Notes: generated by a model from the letters alone, not told the origin. Shown: positions 18,656 to 28,111, counted from the first letter of the stretch. The stretch is 63,659 nt of DNA from JBLNDJ01 sp050261515 (GCA_050261515.1 JBLNDJ010000003.1:1-63659), one strand, 5' to 3'. Made by a program: numbers and translations.

Positions 18656-20344
18656 ATGAAGAAAGCACTCATCCGAATCATCGCACTCTCGTTGGTCGTG
18701 GCCGCCGGCTGGGCAGCCTTCCGCTTCTTCAGGCAGTTCGGCGAGAAGGAGCAGGTGATTCCGACCACGGCCGTGCGCCGGGGCGACGTCGTGATCCGCA
18801 GCTACACGCGCGGTGAGCTGCGCGCCGTGCGGTCTGTCATGCTGGTGGCGCCGAACCTGTTCGGCACGGTTCAGATCACGCGGCTGGCGCCGCTTGGCGC
18901 GCTCGCCCGGGAGAAGGACCTGATCGTCGAGTTCGACGACTCCGAGGTGCGGTCGCGCCTGGATGAGAAGCGCCTGGAGCTGGAACAGATCGACGAGCAG
19001 ATCAAGAAGGCGCAGGCCGAACTCGAAATCCGCGACAACCAGGACCAGGTCGAGCTGCTGCGCGCGCGCTACGCGGTGCGCCGCGCCGAGCTCGAGGTGA
19101 AGCGCAACGAGCTGCTGTCGGAGATCGACGCGACCAAGAACAAGCTGAATCTAAAAGAAGCGCAGCAGCGGCTGGTGCAACTTGAAAGCGACATCAAGTC
19201 GCGGCAGGAACAGTCGCAGGCCGAGCTGGCCGTGCTGCGCGAGAAGAAGAACAAAGCGACGCTCGAGCTGTCGCGCGAAAAGCAGCGGCTCAGCCAGGTG
19301 AAGCTGCTGGCGCCGATGGCGGGGCTGGTGGCGATCCGGCAGAGCCGGTCGGGCGGAATGTTCTTCCGCGGGATGCAGCTGCCGGACCTGCGTGAAGGCG
19401 ACCAGGTGTATCCGGGGACGCCGGTGGCGGACGTGCTCGATCTTTCCGAGCTCGAGGTATCGGCGAAGGTCGGCGAGGTGGACCGCGCGAACCTGCGCGA
19501 AGGGCAGGAGGTCTCGATCCGGCTCGACGCGGCGCCCGAGAAGCATTTTCACGGCAAGATCAAAAGCCTGAGCGGAACGGCGAGCGCGAACGTGTGGTCC
19601 GGAGACGTCGCCAAGAAATTCGATGTCACGTTCTCGGTGGACATGAAGGAGCTCATGGCGGGGCTGGGGGCGAAGCCCGAGCAGATCGCGCGGGTGCTCG
19701 AGACCGCCGAGCGCAACCGCAGGCGCGCGCCCCAGGACATGATCCAGAGCGGCGGCAGGCGAATGATGCAGATGGCGGCGGCCGGGGCGGATCCCGGTGC
19801 AGGGAGCGCGGCGCAGGCGAGCGGCGGTCCTCCGGTGCGCACGGTGGCGGCGGGCGCCGGCGAGCGGCAAGCTTCCGCGGCAAAGCCCGCGGCTCCGGTG
19901 AAAACGGCGGGCGCGCCGGCCATGCCCGAGGCGCCGATGATCGTGCCGTCCATCCAGCGGTTCACCGACAAAGAACTGGCCGACGCCGATCTGCCGTCGC
20001 CCCCCGAGGCCGATAACCAGCTCGAAGTGCTGCTGCGGCCGGGGCTGCTCACCGACGTCGAGATCATCGTCGAGAAAGTTCCGAACGCGATTCACATTCC
20101 GCTTCAGGCGGTGTTCGAGAAGGATGGGAAGCCGATCGTGTATGTGAAGCACGGCAGCCGCTTCGATGAGCGGCCGGTCAAGCCGCTCAAGCGGAGCGAG
20201 TCGGTGCTGGTAATCGCTTCGGGCGTCGAGCCCGGCGAACAGGTGGCGCTCATGGATCCGAACAGAAACAACAAGAAGAAAGCGGCGGCCGCGAAGAAGG
20301 GCGGAGTGCCCGCCCCGGCAGCCGGCGCCGGAGGCAACCGGTAA
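18656..20344 (+). CDS. HlyD/MacA-family efflux adaptor (third)
   Basis: About 562 residues from ATG 18656; a TTG three codons upstream is an alternative. The G-run at 18641-18646 is the nearest ribosome-binding sequence, 9 bases off. The N-terminal anchor is IRIIALSLVVAAGWAAFRFF. Lipoyl halves are at about 35-60 and 80-100, and a long coiled coil (LEQIDEQIKKAQAELEIRD...) runs from about 105 to 215. The barrel domain follows. An Ala/Gly/Pro-rich stretch occupies about 370-430, before the C-terminal membrane-proximal domain (NAIHIPLQAVFEKDGKPIVY). The TAATG junction couples it to the permease gene. Confidence 0.87.
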   Translation: MKKALIRIIALSLVVAAGWAAFRFFRQFGEKEQVIPTTAVRRGDVVIRSYTRGELRAVRSVMLVAPNLFGTVQITRLAPLGALAREKDLIVEFDDSEVRSRLDEKRLELEQIDEQIKKAQAELEIRDNQDQVELLRARYAVRRAELEVKRNELLSEIDATKNKLNLKEAQQRLVQLESDIKSRQEQSQAELAVLREKKNKATLELSREKQRLSQVKLLAPMAGLVAIRQSRSGGMFFRGMQLPDLREGDQVYPGTPVADVLDLSELEVSAKVGEVDRANLREGQEVSIRLDAAPEKHFHGKIKSLSGTASANVWSGDVAKKFDVTFSVDMKELMAGLGAKPEQIARVLETAERNRRRAPQDMIQSGGRRMMQMAAAGADPGAGSAAQASGGPPVRTVAAGAGERQASAAKPAAPVKTAGAPAMPEAPMIVPSIQRFTDKELADADLPSPPEADNQLEVLLRPGLLTDVEIIVEKVPNAIHIPLQAVFEKDGKPIVYVKHGSRFDERPVKPLKRSESVLVIASGVEPGEQVALMDPNRNNKKKAAAAKKGGVPAPAAGAGGNR

Positions 20345-21600
20345 TGAGCGGCATCACGGGATACCTTCCCGAACTCTACATGGGGCTTTCGAGCCTCCTG
20401 GTGCACAAGCTGCGAAGCCTGCTGACGATGCTCGGCATGATCTTCGGCGTGGGCGCGGTGGTAGCGATGCTGTCGATCACGGCCGGCGCGCAGAAGGAAA
20501 TGATCAGCTACATCGACCTGCTCGGCGTGAACAACATCATCGTCGAAGCGAAGGAAGCAGCCGACGCCAACGAGCTTCAGGCGCGCCGCGCGGTGTCGCA
20601 GGGGCTGACGTTCCGCGATTTTCGAGCGATTTCCGAGAACGTGCAGGGTCTCGAGGCGCTGACGCCGCGCAAGCGGTTCAAGCCGCAGAAGGTGCTGCCC
20701 AAGACCAGTCAGGAGATTCCGGTGCTGATCGGGGTGCTGCCGAACTACGCGCAGATCAACGCGCTGAAGCTGGTGGCCGGGCGGTTCTTCAACAACGACG
20801 AGAACGACCGCTCCGCGCCGGTATGCGTGCTCGGCGAAACGGCGAAGGTGAACCTGCTCGGCTATGAGAACGCGATCGGAAAGTACGTCAAGGTGAACGA
20901 TCTCTGGCTTCAGGTGATCGGCGTGCTCGAGCAGCAGGCGACGGCCGACACCGAGGTCGAGGGCATGGAATCGGCCAATCGCAACAACATGATCATCTCG
21001 CCGCTCAACACGGTGATGCGCCGCTTCGAGGACAACACGAGCTATCTGAAGGACGAAATCGACGGCATTTATATGAAGGTGGCGTCGGGCACCGATTCGA
21101 TCGAGACCTCGAACGTGGTCAACGCGATTCTTTCGGCGACGCACAAGGACGCGGGCGATTTTACGGTCATCGTGCCCGCCGGCCTGCTCAAGCAGCGGCA
21201 GCAGACGCAGATGATCTTTTCCGTGGTCATGATCTGCATCGCGGGCATTTCGCTGCTGGTGGGCGGCATCGGCATCATGAACATCATGCTCGCGACGGTG
21301 CTCGAGCGCACGCGCGAGATCGGCGTCCGGCGCGCGATCGGGGCGCGGCAGGCCGACATCATCCGTCAGTTCCTCACGGAGGCCGTGCTGATTTCGATTG
21401 TCGGCGGACTGATCGGCCTTGCTTTCGGGTTCAGCCTGTCGCGCGTGATCGCCACGCTGGCCGGCTGGTCCACCGAGGTGACGACGGGCTCGGTCGCGGT
21501 GGCGTTCGGCGTTTCAGTATCGATCGGACTTCTTTTCGGCATTTATCCCGCGATCCAGGCGGCGAAACTGGATCCCATCGAGGCTATCCGTTATGAATAG
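20344..21600 (+). CDS. MacB-type ABC transporter permease (no ATPase domain)
   Basis: A 418-residue FtsX/MacB-type permease. One membrane helix lies near residues 20-45 (LLTMLGMIFGVGAVVAMLSI), followed by a large periplasmic MacB_PCD domain. Three C-terminal helices follow, with the typical MNIMLATVLERTREIGVRRAIGAR motif. The nucleotide-binding domain found in full-length MacB is absent and no separate ATPase gene is adjacent. The family exports peptides, lipoproteins or drugs with an adaptor and TolC. The start codon shares one base with the preceding stop, and the TolC gene begins inside its last 8 bases. Confidence 0.9.
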   Translation: MSGITGYLPELYMGLSSLLVHKLRSLLTMLGMIFGVGAVVAMLSITAGAQKEMISYIDLLGVNNIIVEAKEAADANELQARRAVSQGLTFRDFRAISENVQGLEALTPRKRFKPQKVLPKTSQEIPVLIGVLPNYAQINALKLVAGRFFNNDENDRSAPVCVLGETAKVNLLGYENAIGKYVKVNDLWLQVIGVLEQQATADTEVEGMESANRNNMIISPLNTVMRRFEDNTSYLKDEIDGIYMKVASGTDSIETSNVVNAILSATHKDAGDFTVIVPAGLLKQRQQTQMIFSVVMICIAGISLLVGGIGIMNIMLATVLERTREIGVRRAIGARQADIIRQFLTEAVLISIVGGLIGLAFGFSLSRVIATLAGWSTEVTTGSVAVAFGVSVSIGLLFGIYPAIQAAKLDPIEAIRYE

Positions 21601-23245
21601 GCGTTCTCTCCTGCGCGCGCTCTGCGCGTTCTGTGTGTTCGCAGCCGGTGCGTTTGCGCAGGAGGCTCCCACGTTTCCGAGGGCGGCATATTTCCGCCAG
21701 CATCTGCAGACCCCAAAGACGCGCGTGGAACTTCAGGGGCCGGCGCGCCTGGAGGATTTCACGGTATCGGGCAAGCTCGAGCTGTCGCTGCGGAACTACC
21801 TCGAGCTGGTGATGGCGAACAACACCGACATCGAGATCGAGCGCGTAACGCTCGAAACCTACCGCAACAACATCACGCGGCAGTACGGGCTGTTCGACCC
21901 GATGTTCGTCGGTTCGTTCAGCGCGATTCGTTCGAAGGACCCTTCGACGAGCAGCCTGGCCGGCGCGGATCTCGTGAACAGCCTGAACCAGGCGGCCGAC
22001 TTCACATACACGCAGACGCTTTCGACGGGCACGCAGTTCACGGTCGGGTTCACGGGGACGAAGTTCTCGACGAACAATTCGTTCGCGACGTTCAACCCCT
22101 CGCTCAGCGCGCAGATGGTGGCGGGCTTCACGCAGCCTTTGATGCGGAATCGCGGGTCGTACATCACGCGGCTGCCGATCATGGTGGCGCGCAGCCAGAT
22201 GAAGCGCAGCCAGTTCGATTTCCGCGACCGCCTGCTGCAACTGCTCCAGCAGGCCGAGAGCGCCTATTGGGACGTGATCGAGAGCCGCGAGCGGCTGCGC
22301 GTGCAGGAGGAGTTCCTCAAGTTGAGCGACGCGGCGTTGAAGCGCTCGCAGCGGGAGCTCGAGCTGGGCGCGATGTCGCCGCTCGACATTTACCGGCCGC
22401 AGCAACAGTACGCGACGGCCGAGATCGCCGTGTCGCAGCAACGCTACGAACTGGCGCAACGCGAGGACGTGCTGCGCAAGCTGATTGGCGCGGACCTGGA
22501 CGAGAACGCGCGCAAGATGCCGATCGTGCTTACCGAATCGGTAATGCCTCCGTCCGACGAACCCCCGGTGGAGGTGGAGGCGGCGGTGGAGAAGGCGCTC
22601 GGGCTGCGTCCGGACCTGCGGTCGGTGCGGCAGTCGCTCGACGTGGATGAGCTCGAGATCAAGTCTGCGACGAACCAGTTGCGGCCGGACTTTTCGCTGA
22701 CCGGTTCGTATACGTCGCAGGGCGTGGGCGGCATTTACTACATGCGCGACGACGTGTTCGGCGGGGGCAACGTCATCGGCACCATTCCGGGCGGATTCGG
22801 CGATGCGCTCAACCAGTTGTTCGGTTTCAGCGCGCCGGTGTACCGGATCGGCCTCACTCTCAGGTTCCCGATCCGCGACCGGCGGGCGTCGGCCGACCTG
22901 GCGAATTCATTGGTGCAGAAGCGGCTCGACACGCTGCGCGAGCGCTCGACGATGGAGCGCATCCGTCTGGACGTGCTGACGGCGGTGAACAACCTGGAGT
23001 CGGCCAAGGCGGGCGTGAAACTGGCGCAGGTGGCGGCTGATTTCGCGAAGAAACAGGTCGAGGCGGAGCAGAAGAAATACGATCTCGGAACGAACGTGAT
23101 GTACTTCGTGCTGGTCGCCCAGACCGACCTGGTTAACGCGCAGTCGGAGCTGGTGCGGCAGTCGATTCAGTACCGGAAGAGTCTGCTGAACTTGTACCGG
23201 TATACGGGCGAGTTGCTGGACCAGCGCGGCATTGTCGTGAAGTAA
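21593..23245 (+). CDS. TolC-family outer-membrane efflux protein
   Basis: A 550-residue outer-membrane channel protein with signal peptide (LLRALCAFCVFAAGAFAQ) and two OEP repeats. Each consists of long helices such as ESAYWDVIESRERLRVQEEF and VNNLESAKAGVKLAQVAADF, plus beta strands that form the barrel (FSLTGSYTSQGVGG). It completes the tripartite export system with the upstream adaptors and permease, forming the route across the outer membrane. The 8-base overlap with the permease gene indicates one transcript. The length is slightly above typical TolC proteins. Confidence 0.92.
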   Translation: MNRRSLLRALCAFCVFAAGAFAQEAPTFPRAAYFRQHLQTPKTRVELQGPARLEDFTVSGKLELSLRNYLELVMANNTDIEIERVTLETYRNNITRQYGLFDPMFVGSFSAIRSKDPSTSSLAGADLVNSLNQAADFTYTQTLSTGTQFTVGFTGTKFSTNNSFATFNPSLSAQMVAGFTQPLMRNRGSYITRLPIMVARSQMKRSQFDFRDRLLQLLQQAESAYWDVIESRERLRVQEEFLKLSDAALKRSQRELELGAMSPLDIYRPQQQYATAEIAVSQQRYELAQREDVLRKLIGADLDENARKMPIVLTESVMPPSDEPPVEVEAAVEKALGLRPDLRSVRQSLDVDELEIKSATNQLRPDFSLTGSYTSQGVGGIYYMRDDVFGGGNVIGTIPGGFGDALNQLFGFSAPVYRIGLTLRFPIRDRRASADLANSLVQKRLDTLRERSTMERIRLDVLTAVNNLESAKAGVKLAQVAADFAKKQVEAEQKKYDLGTNVMYFVLVAQTDLVNAQSELVRQSIQYRKSLLNLYRYTGELLDQRGIVVK

Positions 23246-23282
23246 ATCATGGCCCCCGCCCGGCCGCTTCGCGGCCTGGAGG

Positions 23283-23342
23283 CGCAGAGGACGCAGAGAA
23301 AAGCCGGAAGGATTTTGTTTGGGTTTCTCTGCGTCCTCTGCG
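23283..23342. repeat. Perfect 19-bp inverted repeat of the CTCTGCGTCC family
   Basis: The arm at 23283-23301 (CGCAGAGGACGCAGAGAAA) is the exact reverse complement of 23324-23342, with a 22-base loop between them. A related single copy lies at 29867-29900. Sequences of the type CTCTGCGTCCTCTGCGTCTCTGC are, as I recall, dispersed in many environmental bacterial genomes. Here the element sits between the tolC-like gene and mutL and may serve as a terminator, although no T tract follows. Confidence 0.75.
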
Positions 23343-23368
23343 TCTCTGCCGTGAATTAGAATTTACTG

Positions 23369-25285
23369 ATGGGCCGTATCCGCATTCTCTCCGACGACGT
23401 CGCGAATAAAATCGCCGCCGGGGAGGTGGTGGAGCGGCCGGCGTCGGTCGTCAAGGAACTGCTCGAAAATTCGCTCGATGCCGGGGCGGCGCACGTGCGC
23501 GTTGAGGTTTCGAGCGGCGGGCGGCGGCTCATCCGCATTTCGGACGACGGCTGCGGAATGCTGCGCGACGACGCCATGCTCGCCTTCGAGCGCCACGCCA
23601 CCAGCAAGCTTTCGAGCGCGCGGGACCTGCTCGGCATCGCGACGCTCGGGTTCCGCGGCGAGGCGCTGCCTTCGATCGCGTCCGTGTCCCGGCTCACGCT
23701 CGAAACGCGGTCGCGCGAGGAGCAGACCGGGGCGCGCGTCGAGATCGCCGGGGGCAGGATGCTGAGCTCGGACGAGGCGGCGCTCGCGCCGGGCACCCAG
23801 ATCACCGTTCGCGACCTGTTCTACAACGTTCCCGCCCGGAAGAAGTTCCTGCGGTCGGACCAGACCGAGCTTGCGCACATCGCCTCGCTCGTCACCCACT
23901 ACAGCCTGGCGCACCCGGACAAGACTTTTCTGCTTACCAGCGACGAGAAGGAGCTGCTGAACGTCACGCCGGTGGCGAAGCTGCGCGAACGCGTTTACCA
24001 GGTCTTCGGCGGGGATACGCTCGAAGAGTTGATCGACCTCGGGGTGCGGGACCGCGCGATCGAGCAGCCGCCTCCGGAGCCCGGCGCGCCTTCGGTGCTG
24101 AAGGCGTTCCGCCTGAGCGGGTTCGTCTCGCGCCCGCAGGTTCAGAAACTGAACCGCAACTCGATCTTCCTGTTCGTGAACCGGCGGCTGATCCGCGACC
24201 GCCTGCTGCTGCACGCGATTTCGTCGGCGTATCACAACCTGATTCCGCCGGGGAACTTCCCGTTCGCGCTGCTGTTCCTCGATTGCGAGCCCGAGGAAGT
24301 GGACGTGAACGTGCACCCATCAAAGACCGAGGTGCGGTTCCGCGCAAGCTCGTTTGTACACGATTTTGTGCGGGACGCGATTCGCGAGGCGCTCATCGAG
24401 ACGAAGCCGGTATCGGCGCTCCCGTTGCCGGCGGTGCGCCCCAGCGCGCAACCGGCGGCCGCGCTGCCGTACTCGGAGTTTTCGCAGCGCGTCGAGGAGC
24501 AGCCGTGGCACGCGGCGACGGCGCCTCCGCCGTTCGCTCCCATGCCGCGGCCAAGCGACGAAGCGCTTCCGGAGTTCACGCTGCGCGGCACGCGTCCGGC
24601 GGAGCCGCGGCTGGAGCTCGAAGAGCCGCTCCGGACCGGCGTTCCGGACACGCACGGCGCGTTCCCTCCGGAGCTGGTGCCCGATCTTTCGCAGAGCCTC
24701 ACGGCGCTCGCGGACCTGCGCCCGCTCGGCCAAATCCATGAGAGCTTCATCGTCGCGGCCGGGCGCGACGGCATCTGGATCATCGACCAGCACGTGGCGC
24801 ACGAGCGCATCCTGTTCGAAAAAGTCCTCAGGCAGCGCGCGGCGGGGCGGGTGGAGACGCAGCGGCTGCTGATGCCCCTGATCGTGCAGCTCACACCCGC
24901 GCAGGAGGTGGATTACGACCGCATCGCGGAGGAATTGCAGGCGGCGGGATTCGAGACCGAGCCGTTCGGCCACCGGACGATCGCGGTGAAGTCGGCGCCG
25001 TCGGGCGTCAACCCGGGTGACATCGAGCGGTGCGTGTTCGAGATTCTCGAGATCGCCGAGCGCGAGCTGCGGCGCGTGTCCCTTGACGATGTGCGGCGCG
25101 CCATCGCGGCGTCGATCGCTTGCCGCGCGGCGATCAAGGTGAACATGCGGCTGGAGGCGAGCAAGATCGAGTGGCTGCTCAAGGAGCTGGCCGCGACCGA
25201 GTGTCCGATGAGCTGCCCGCACGGCCGCCCCATCGCGCTGCGCTACTCGCTGCGCGACATCCTGAAGGGTTTTCACCGCATATGA
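23369..25285 (+). CDS. mutL: DNA mismatch repair protein MutL
   Basis: MutL couples mismatch recognition by MutS to strand incision and repair. The N-terminal GHKL ATPase shows motifs ANKIAAGEVVERPASVVKEL, DDGCGM and GFRGEALPSI, then a transducer domain. A variable Pro-rich linker covers about residues 345-440. The C-terminal domain has DQHVAHERILFE, close to the endonuclease motif DQHA-x2-E-x4-E of MutL proteins that nick DNA, but with valine in place of the motif alanine. ACRAAI and SCPHGRP-type elements also fit the endonuclease class. At 638 residues it is full length. No mutS is in the window. It overlaps the next gene by ATGA. Confidence 0.95.
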   Translation: MGRIRILSDDVANKIAAGEVVERPASVVKELLENSLDAGAAHVRVEVSSGGRRLIRISDDGCGMLRDDAMLAFERHATSKLSSARDLLGIATLGFRGEALPSIASVSRLTLETRSREEQTGARVEIAGGRMLSSDEAALAPGTQITVRDLFYNVPARKKFLRSDQTELAHIASLVTHYSLAHPDKTFLLTSDEKELLNVTPVAKLRERVYQVFGGDTLEELIDLGVRDRAIEQPPPEPGAPSVLKAFRLSGFVSRPQVQKLNRNSIFLFVNRRLIRDRLLLHAISSAYHNLIPPGNFPFALLFLDCEPEEVDVNVHPSKTEVRFRASSFVHDFVRDAIREALIETKPVSALPLPAVRPSAQPAAALPYSEFSQRVEEQPWHAATAPPPFAPMPRPSDEALPEFTLRGTRPAEPRLELEEPLRTGVPDTHGAFPPELVPDLSQSLTALADLRPLGQIHESFIVAAGRDGIWIIDQHVAHERILFEKVLRQRAAGRVETQRLLMPLIVQLTPAQEVDYDRIAEELQAAGFETEPFGHRTIAVKSAPSGVNPGDIERCVFEILEIAERELRRVSLDDVRRAIAASIACRAAIKVNMRLEASKIEWLLKELAATECPMSCPHGRPIALRYSLRDILKGFHRI

Positions 25286-26364
25286 GAGCGGCGCTGCTGA
25301 TGGCGCTGGCGGCGGCGCTCGTAGCGCAGGGCCGCGATGAGGCGGGGCTGCGGCGGGCGTGGCGTCTGAAACTCGCCGGGATCGACGATGTGGTGGAGCT
25401 GCGCTATTCGCCCACCGGCGGGTGGATCGCGGCCGTCACGTCGCGCATCACGGCCGAGGGCGACCGCCACGAGGTCCTGCTCGTGCCCGCGTCGGGCGAG
25501 GCGCCCGCGATCAAGCGGATTGCGGCCGGGAGCGAGGCGGGCGCGGGCGTCCACTGGTCGCCCGACGGCGAATACCTCGCGATCGAATCGAAGGAGCTTC
25601 GCACGAGGTTTGTCGAGATCGCGAGCGGCACGCGGTGCGAGTTGCCGCGGGCGACCGTGTTCGGCGGCTTCGTGGGCCCGCGGCTGGCGATCGCGGCCGA
25701 TTGGGAAGCGCCTGTCGATCCGGCGTCGCTGCCGATCGATTCGTCTCTGGTGACTCTTTACAACGCCGATTGCAGCGTCGCGCAGAGCTGGAAGGTGCGG
25801 GGGCATGTGAAAGATCTGGAGCCCTCGGCGGCATCTGGAATCATTGCGGTCAGCCCGGAGCAGGGCAGCGTGCGCCTCATCTCGCGCGACGGCCCGGCCG
25901 AGGTGGCGTCGGTGCCCGAGCGTGCGGGCCCCATGCTGCGATTCGGCGAGAAGGGGACGGCGCTCTGCAAGGCGGACGCGGGCGGGCGCGGGTCGCTCGT
26001 CTGCTACGACATCAAGAGCGGCGAGCGGTTCGCGAATCCCACGGTCAGCGGCGGCGCGCCGTTCGATGTTTCGCTCGAAAGCTCGATCGTGCTCGCGCTG
26101 CACGGCACGAGCTTTTACGATTCTTCGGCCGGGACTGACCGGCCGGGGTTTCTGGCGTGGGTCGTGTGGGATTACCGGACGGGCCGCGAGCTGGGGCGCT
26201 TGCGGTACGCGGGGCAGCGGCATGGGTATGTGGTCTCGCCCGCGGCGATTTCGCCCGATGGAAAACGGATCGTTGTCGCCGCTCGCGGCGAACTCCGGAT
26301 GTATGAGGTGGGGCGGCCGCCCCGCATTACTCCCACTCGATCGTTGCCGGAGGCTTGTGAGTGA
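25282..26364 (+). CDS. Secreted beta-propeller-like protein
   Basis: About 360 residues from ATG 25282, which opens on a signal peptide (MRAALLMALAAALVAQGRD). A longer open frame begins inside mutL at 25120, but the overlap start gives a proper export signal. The body shows repeated segments such as VELRYSPTGGWIAAVTS, GVHWSPDGEYLAIES and AISPDGKRIVVAA. These resemble WD40/TolB-like propeller blades ('SPDG' turns). A structural or ligand-binding role in the periplasm is inferred. The last 38 bases overlap the 3' end of guaA on the other strand. Confidence 0.7.
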   Translation: MRAALLMALAAALVAQGRDEAGLRRAWRLKLAGIDDVVELRYSPTGGWIAAVTSRITAEGDRHEVLLVPASGEAPAIKRIAAGSEAGAGVHWSPDGEYLAIESKELRTRFVEIASGTRCELPRATVFGGFVGPRLAIAADWEAPVDPASLPIDSSLVTLYNADCSVAQSWKVRGHVKDLEPSAASGIIAVSPEQGSVRLISRDGPAEVASVPERAGPMLRFGEKGTALCKADAGGRGSLVCYDIKSGERFANPTVSGGAPFDVSLESSIVLALHGTSFYDSSAGTDRPGFLAWVVWDYRTGRELGRLRYAGQRHGYVVSPAAISPDGKRIVVAARGELRMYEVGRPPRITPTRSLPEACE

Positions 26365-28111
26365 GGTCGTAGTAGACGCCCGAGATTCCCGGGATTTGCA
26401 GAAGCTCGTGCGTCATCGTCGCCAGCAGCGCCGGGTCCATCGGGACCGAGCGCGCCGTCATTCCATCCACCGAATCGATCGGGCGGAGAACCACGGAGTC
26501 GGGGCGTTTGGCGGTTCCTAACGGAATCAGAACCACGGGGAACTGCCAGATCTGCTTGTCGAAGCCCGAATCGTGCGAAAGGCGGCGGACGATGGCGTCG
26601 GCGCGGCGCAGGCACGCGAGGCGCTCGGCCGTGAGCGCGCTGTCGCGGACCGACAGCGTATCGAGCGGCGCCGCGCTTTCGACCAGCGCCACCACGCGGT
26701 TGATTCCCGTGAGGCGGTTGATGCGCTCCGTCGCGAGGTCGTGCAGCGTCCCGCCCTGGGGCGGCTTCTCGTCGAGCACCAGCACGGGACGGTAGCTGCG
26801 CTCATCGCCCTGGACGCCGACCGAATGCACGGGCACGATCCAGCCGTCATCCGTGCGCGCGATCGGGGCGTCGCCCGTCTGGCAGAGACAGCGGATCGCG
26901 AGGCCCGGACCGGGGAACGGGTGGCGGTGCAGCAGTTCGGCCGGCAGCCCCAACTCTTCGCCGATCTCGCGCACCTCGTCCTTATAGAAGGAACTGAGCG
27001 GCTCGATGATCGCGCCCGCTTCGATCAGCCTCTGAATCCCCTCGACGCGGTTGTGGTGTGTCTTGATCACCGCGGCGTTCTTGGTGCCGCCGGATTCGAT
27101 CGTGTCCGGGTAGATCGTGCCCTGGCCGAGAATCCAGTCGCCCTCGGCGAAGTGGCCGGAGTCGATGATTTCCTCCTGCACCTTCACAAACTCCTCGCCG
27201 ATGATGCGGCGCTTCTGCTCGGGCTCGCGCGCGCCGGCGAGCGCGCCGAGGAACCGCGCCGCGGCGGGTTCGATGAACACCGTCCCGGCGGCGACCTTGT
27301 CGAACATGTGGCGCACGAACTCGGTTTCGCCCTCGCGCATCAGGCCGGTATCCACGTAGATGCCGCGCACGCGCTCGGGCCCGAGCGCGCGCAGGCACAG
27401 CGTGTATGCGACCGAGGAATCGACGCCGCCCGAGACGAAGAAGAACACGTTGCGGTCTCCGACCACTTCGTGAATGCGCCTCTTGATGAGCGGAATGCGG
27501 TTCTTCGGGTTCCAATCCCGCTGGCAGCGGCAGACGCCGAAGACGTAGTTCTCCAGAATTTCACGCCCGCGGCAGGTGTGGACCACCTCGGGATGGAACT
27601 GCACGGCGTAGAGCCTCCGCGCGGTATCGGCCATCGCGGCAATGGCGCAGGTCTCGGTCGAGCCCAGAATCTCGAAGCCCGGAGGCACGCCGCGCGCGGT
27701 GTCGCGGTGGCTCATCCAGACCTGCTCGCGCCCGCCAACGGCGAAGCCTTCAAACAGCGGCGCGCTTTTCGACAGATCGAAAAACGCCATTCCGTACTCG
27801 CCCTTCAGCCCGCGTTCGACTTTGCCCCCGAGCAGATACGCCATGAGCTGCAACCCGTAGCAGATGCCGAGCACAGGGACGCCGGCGGAGAACAGTGCGG
27901 GATCGACGGCCGGGCTGCCGGGCTCGTACACGCTCATCGGCCCACCCGAAATGATGATGCCCCTGCGCGTGGCGAGCAGCGAGGCAGGCGCGTCGCTCGG
28001 CTGCACGTCGGCGTACACGCCCAACTCGCGCACCTTGCGCGCGATCAGATGGCAGTACTGCCCGCCCGCGTCGAGGACGCTGATTTGTGGCTCAGGAGCG
28101 TATTGGTTCAA
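26327..28111 (-). CDS. guaA: GMP synthase (glutamine-hydrolysing), long form
   Basis: Converts XMP, ATP and glutamine to GMP, the last step of guanine nucleotide synthesis. The glutamine amidotransferase domain carries the triad Cys84 (GICYGLQ), His173 and Glu175 (QFHPEVVHT). The ATP pyrophosphatase domain has the P-loop SGGVDSS at 227-233. The C-terminal dimerisation domain ends PPATIEWE, as is canonical. At 594 residues it is longer than the usual 510-525. The extra sequence lies in the C-terminal half, around the segments beginning DDGWIVPVHS and SAAPLDTLSV, as in a long subtype found in some bacteria and in eukaryotes. It ends by overlapping the propeller gene by 38 bases. Confidence 0.95.
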   Translation of the reverse strand: MNQYAPEPQISVLDAGGQYCHLIARKVRELGVYADVQPSDAPASLLATRRGIIISGGPMSVYEPGSPAVDPALFSAGVPVLGICYGLQLMAYLLGGKVERGLKGEYGMAFFDLSKSAPLFEGFAVGGREQVWMSHRDTARGVPPGFEILGSTETCAIAAMADTARRLYAVQFHPEVVHTCRGREILENYVFGVCRCQRDWNPKNRIPLIKRRIHEVVGDRNVFFFVSGGVDSSVAYTLCLRALGPERVRGIYVDTGLMREGETEFVRHMFDKVAAGTVFIEPAAARFLGALAGAREPEQKRRIIGEEFVKVQEEIIDSGHFAEGDWILGQGTIYPDTIESGGTKNAAVIKTHHNRVEGIQRLIEAGAIIEPLSSFYKDEVREIGEELGLPAELLHRHPFPGPGLAIRCLCQTGDAPIARTDDGWIVPVHSVGVQGDERSYRPVLVLDEKPPQGGTLHDLATERINRLTGINRVVALVESAAPLDTLSVRDSALTAERLACLRRADAIVRRLSHDSGFDKQIWQFPVVLIPLGTAKRPDSVVLRPIDSVDGMTARSVPMDPALLATMTHELLQIPGISGVYYDLTHKPPATIEWE

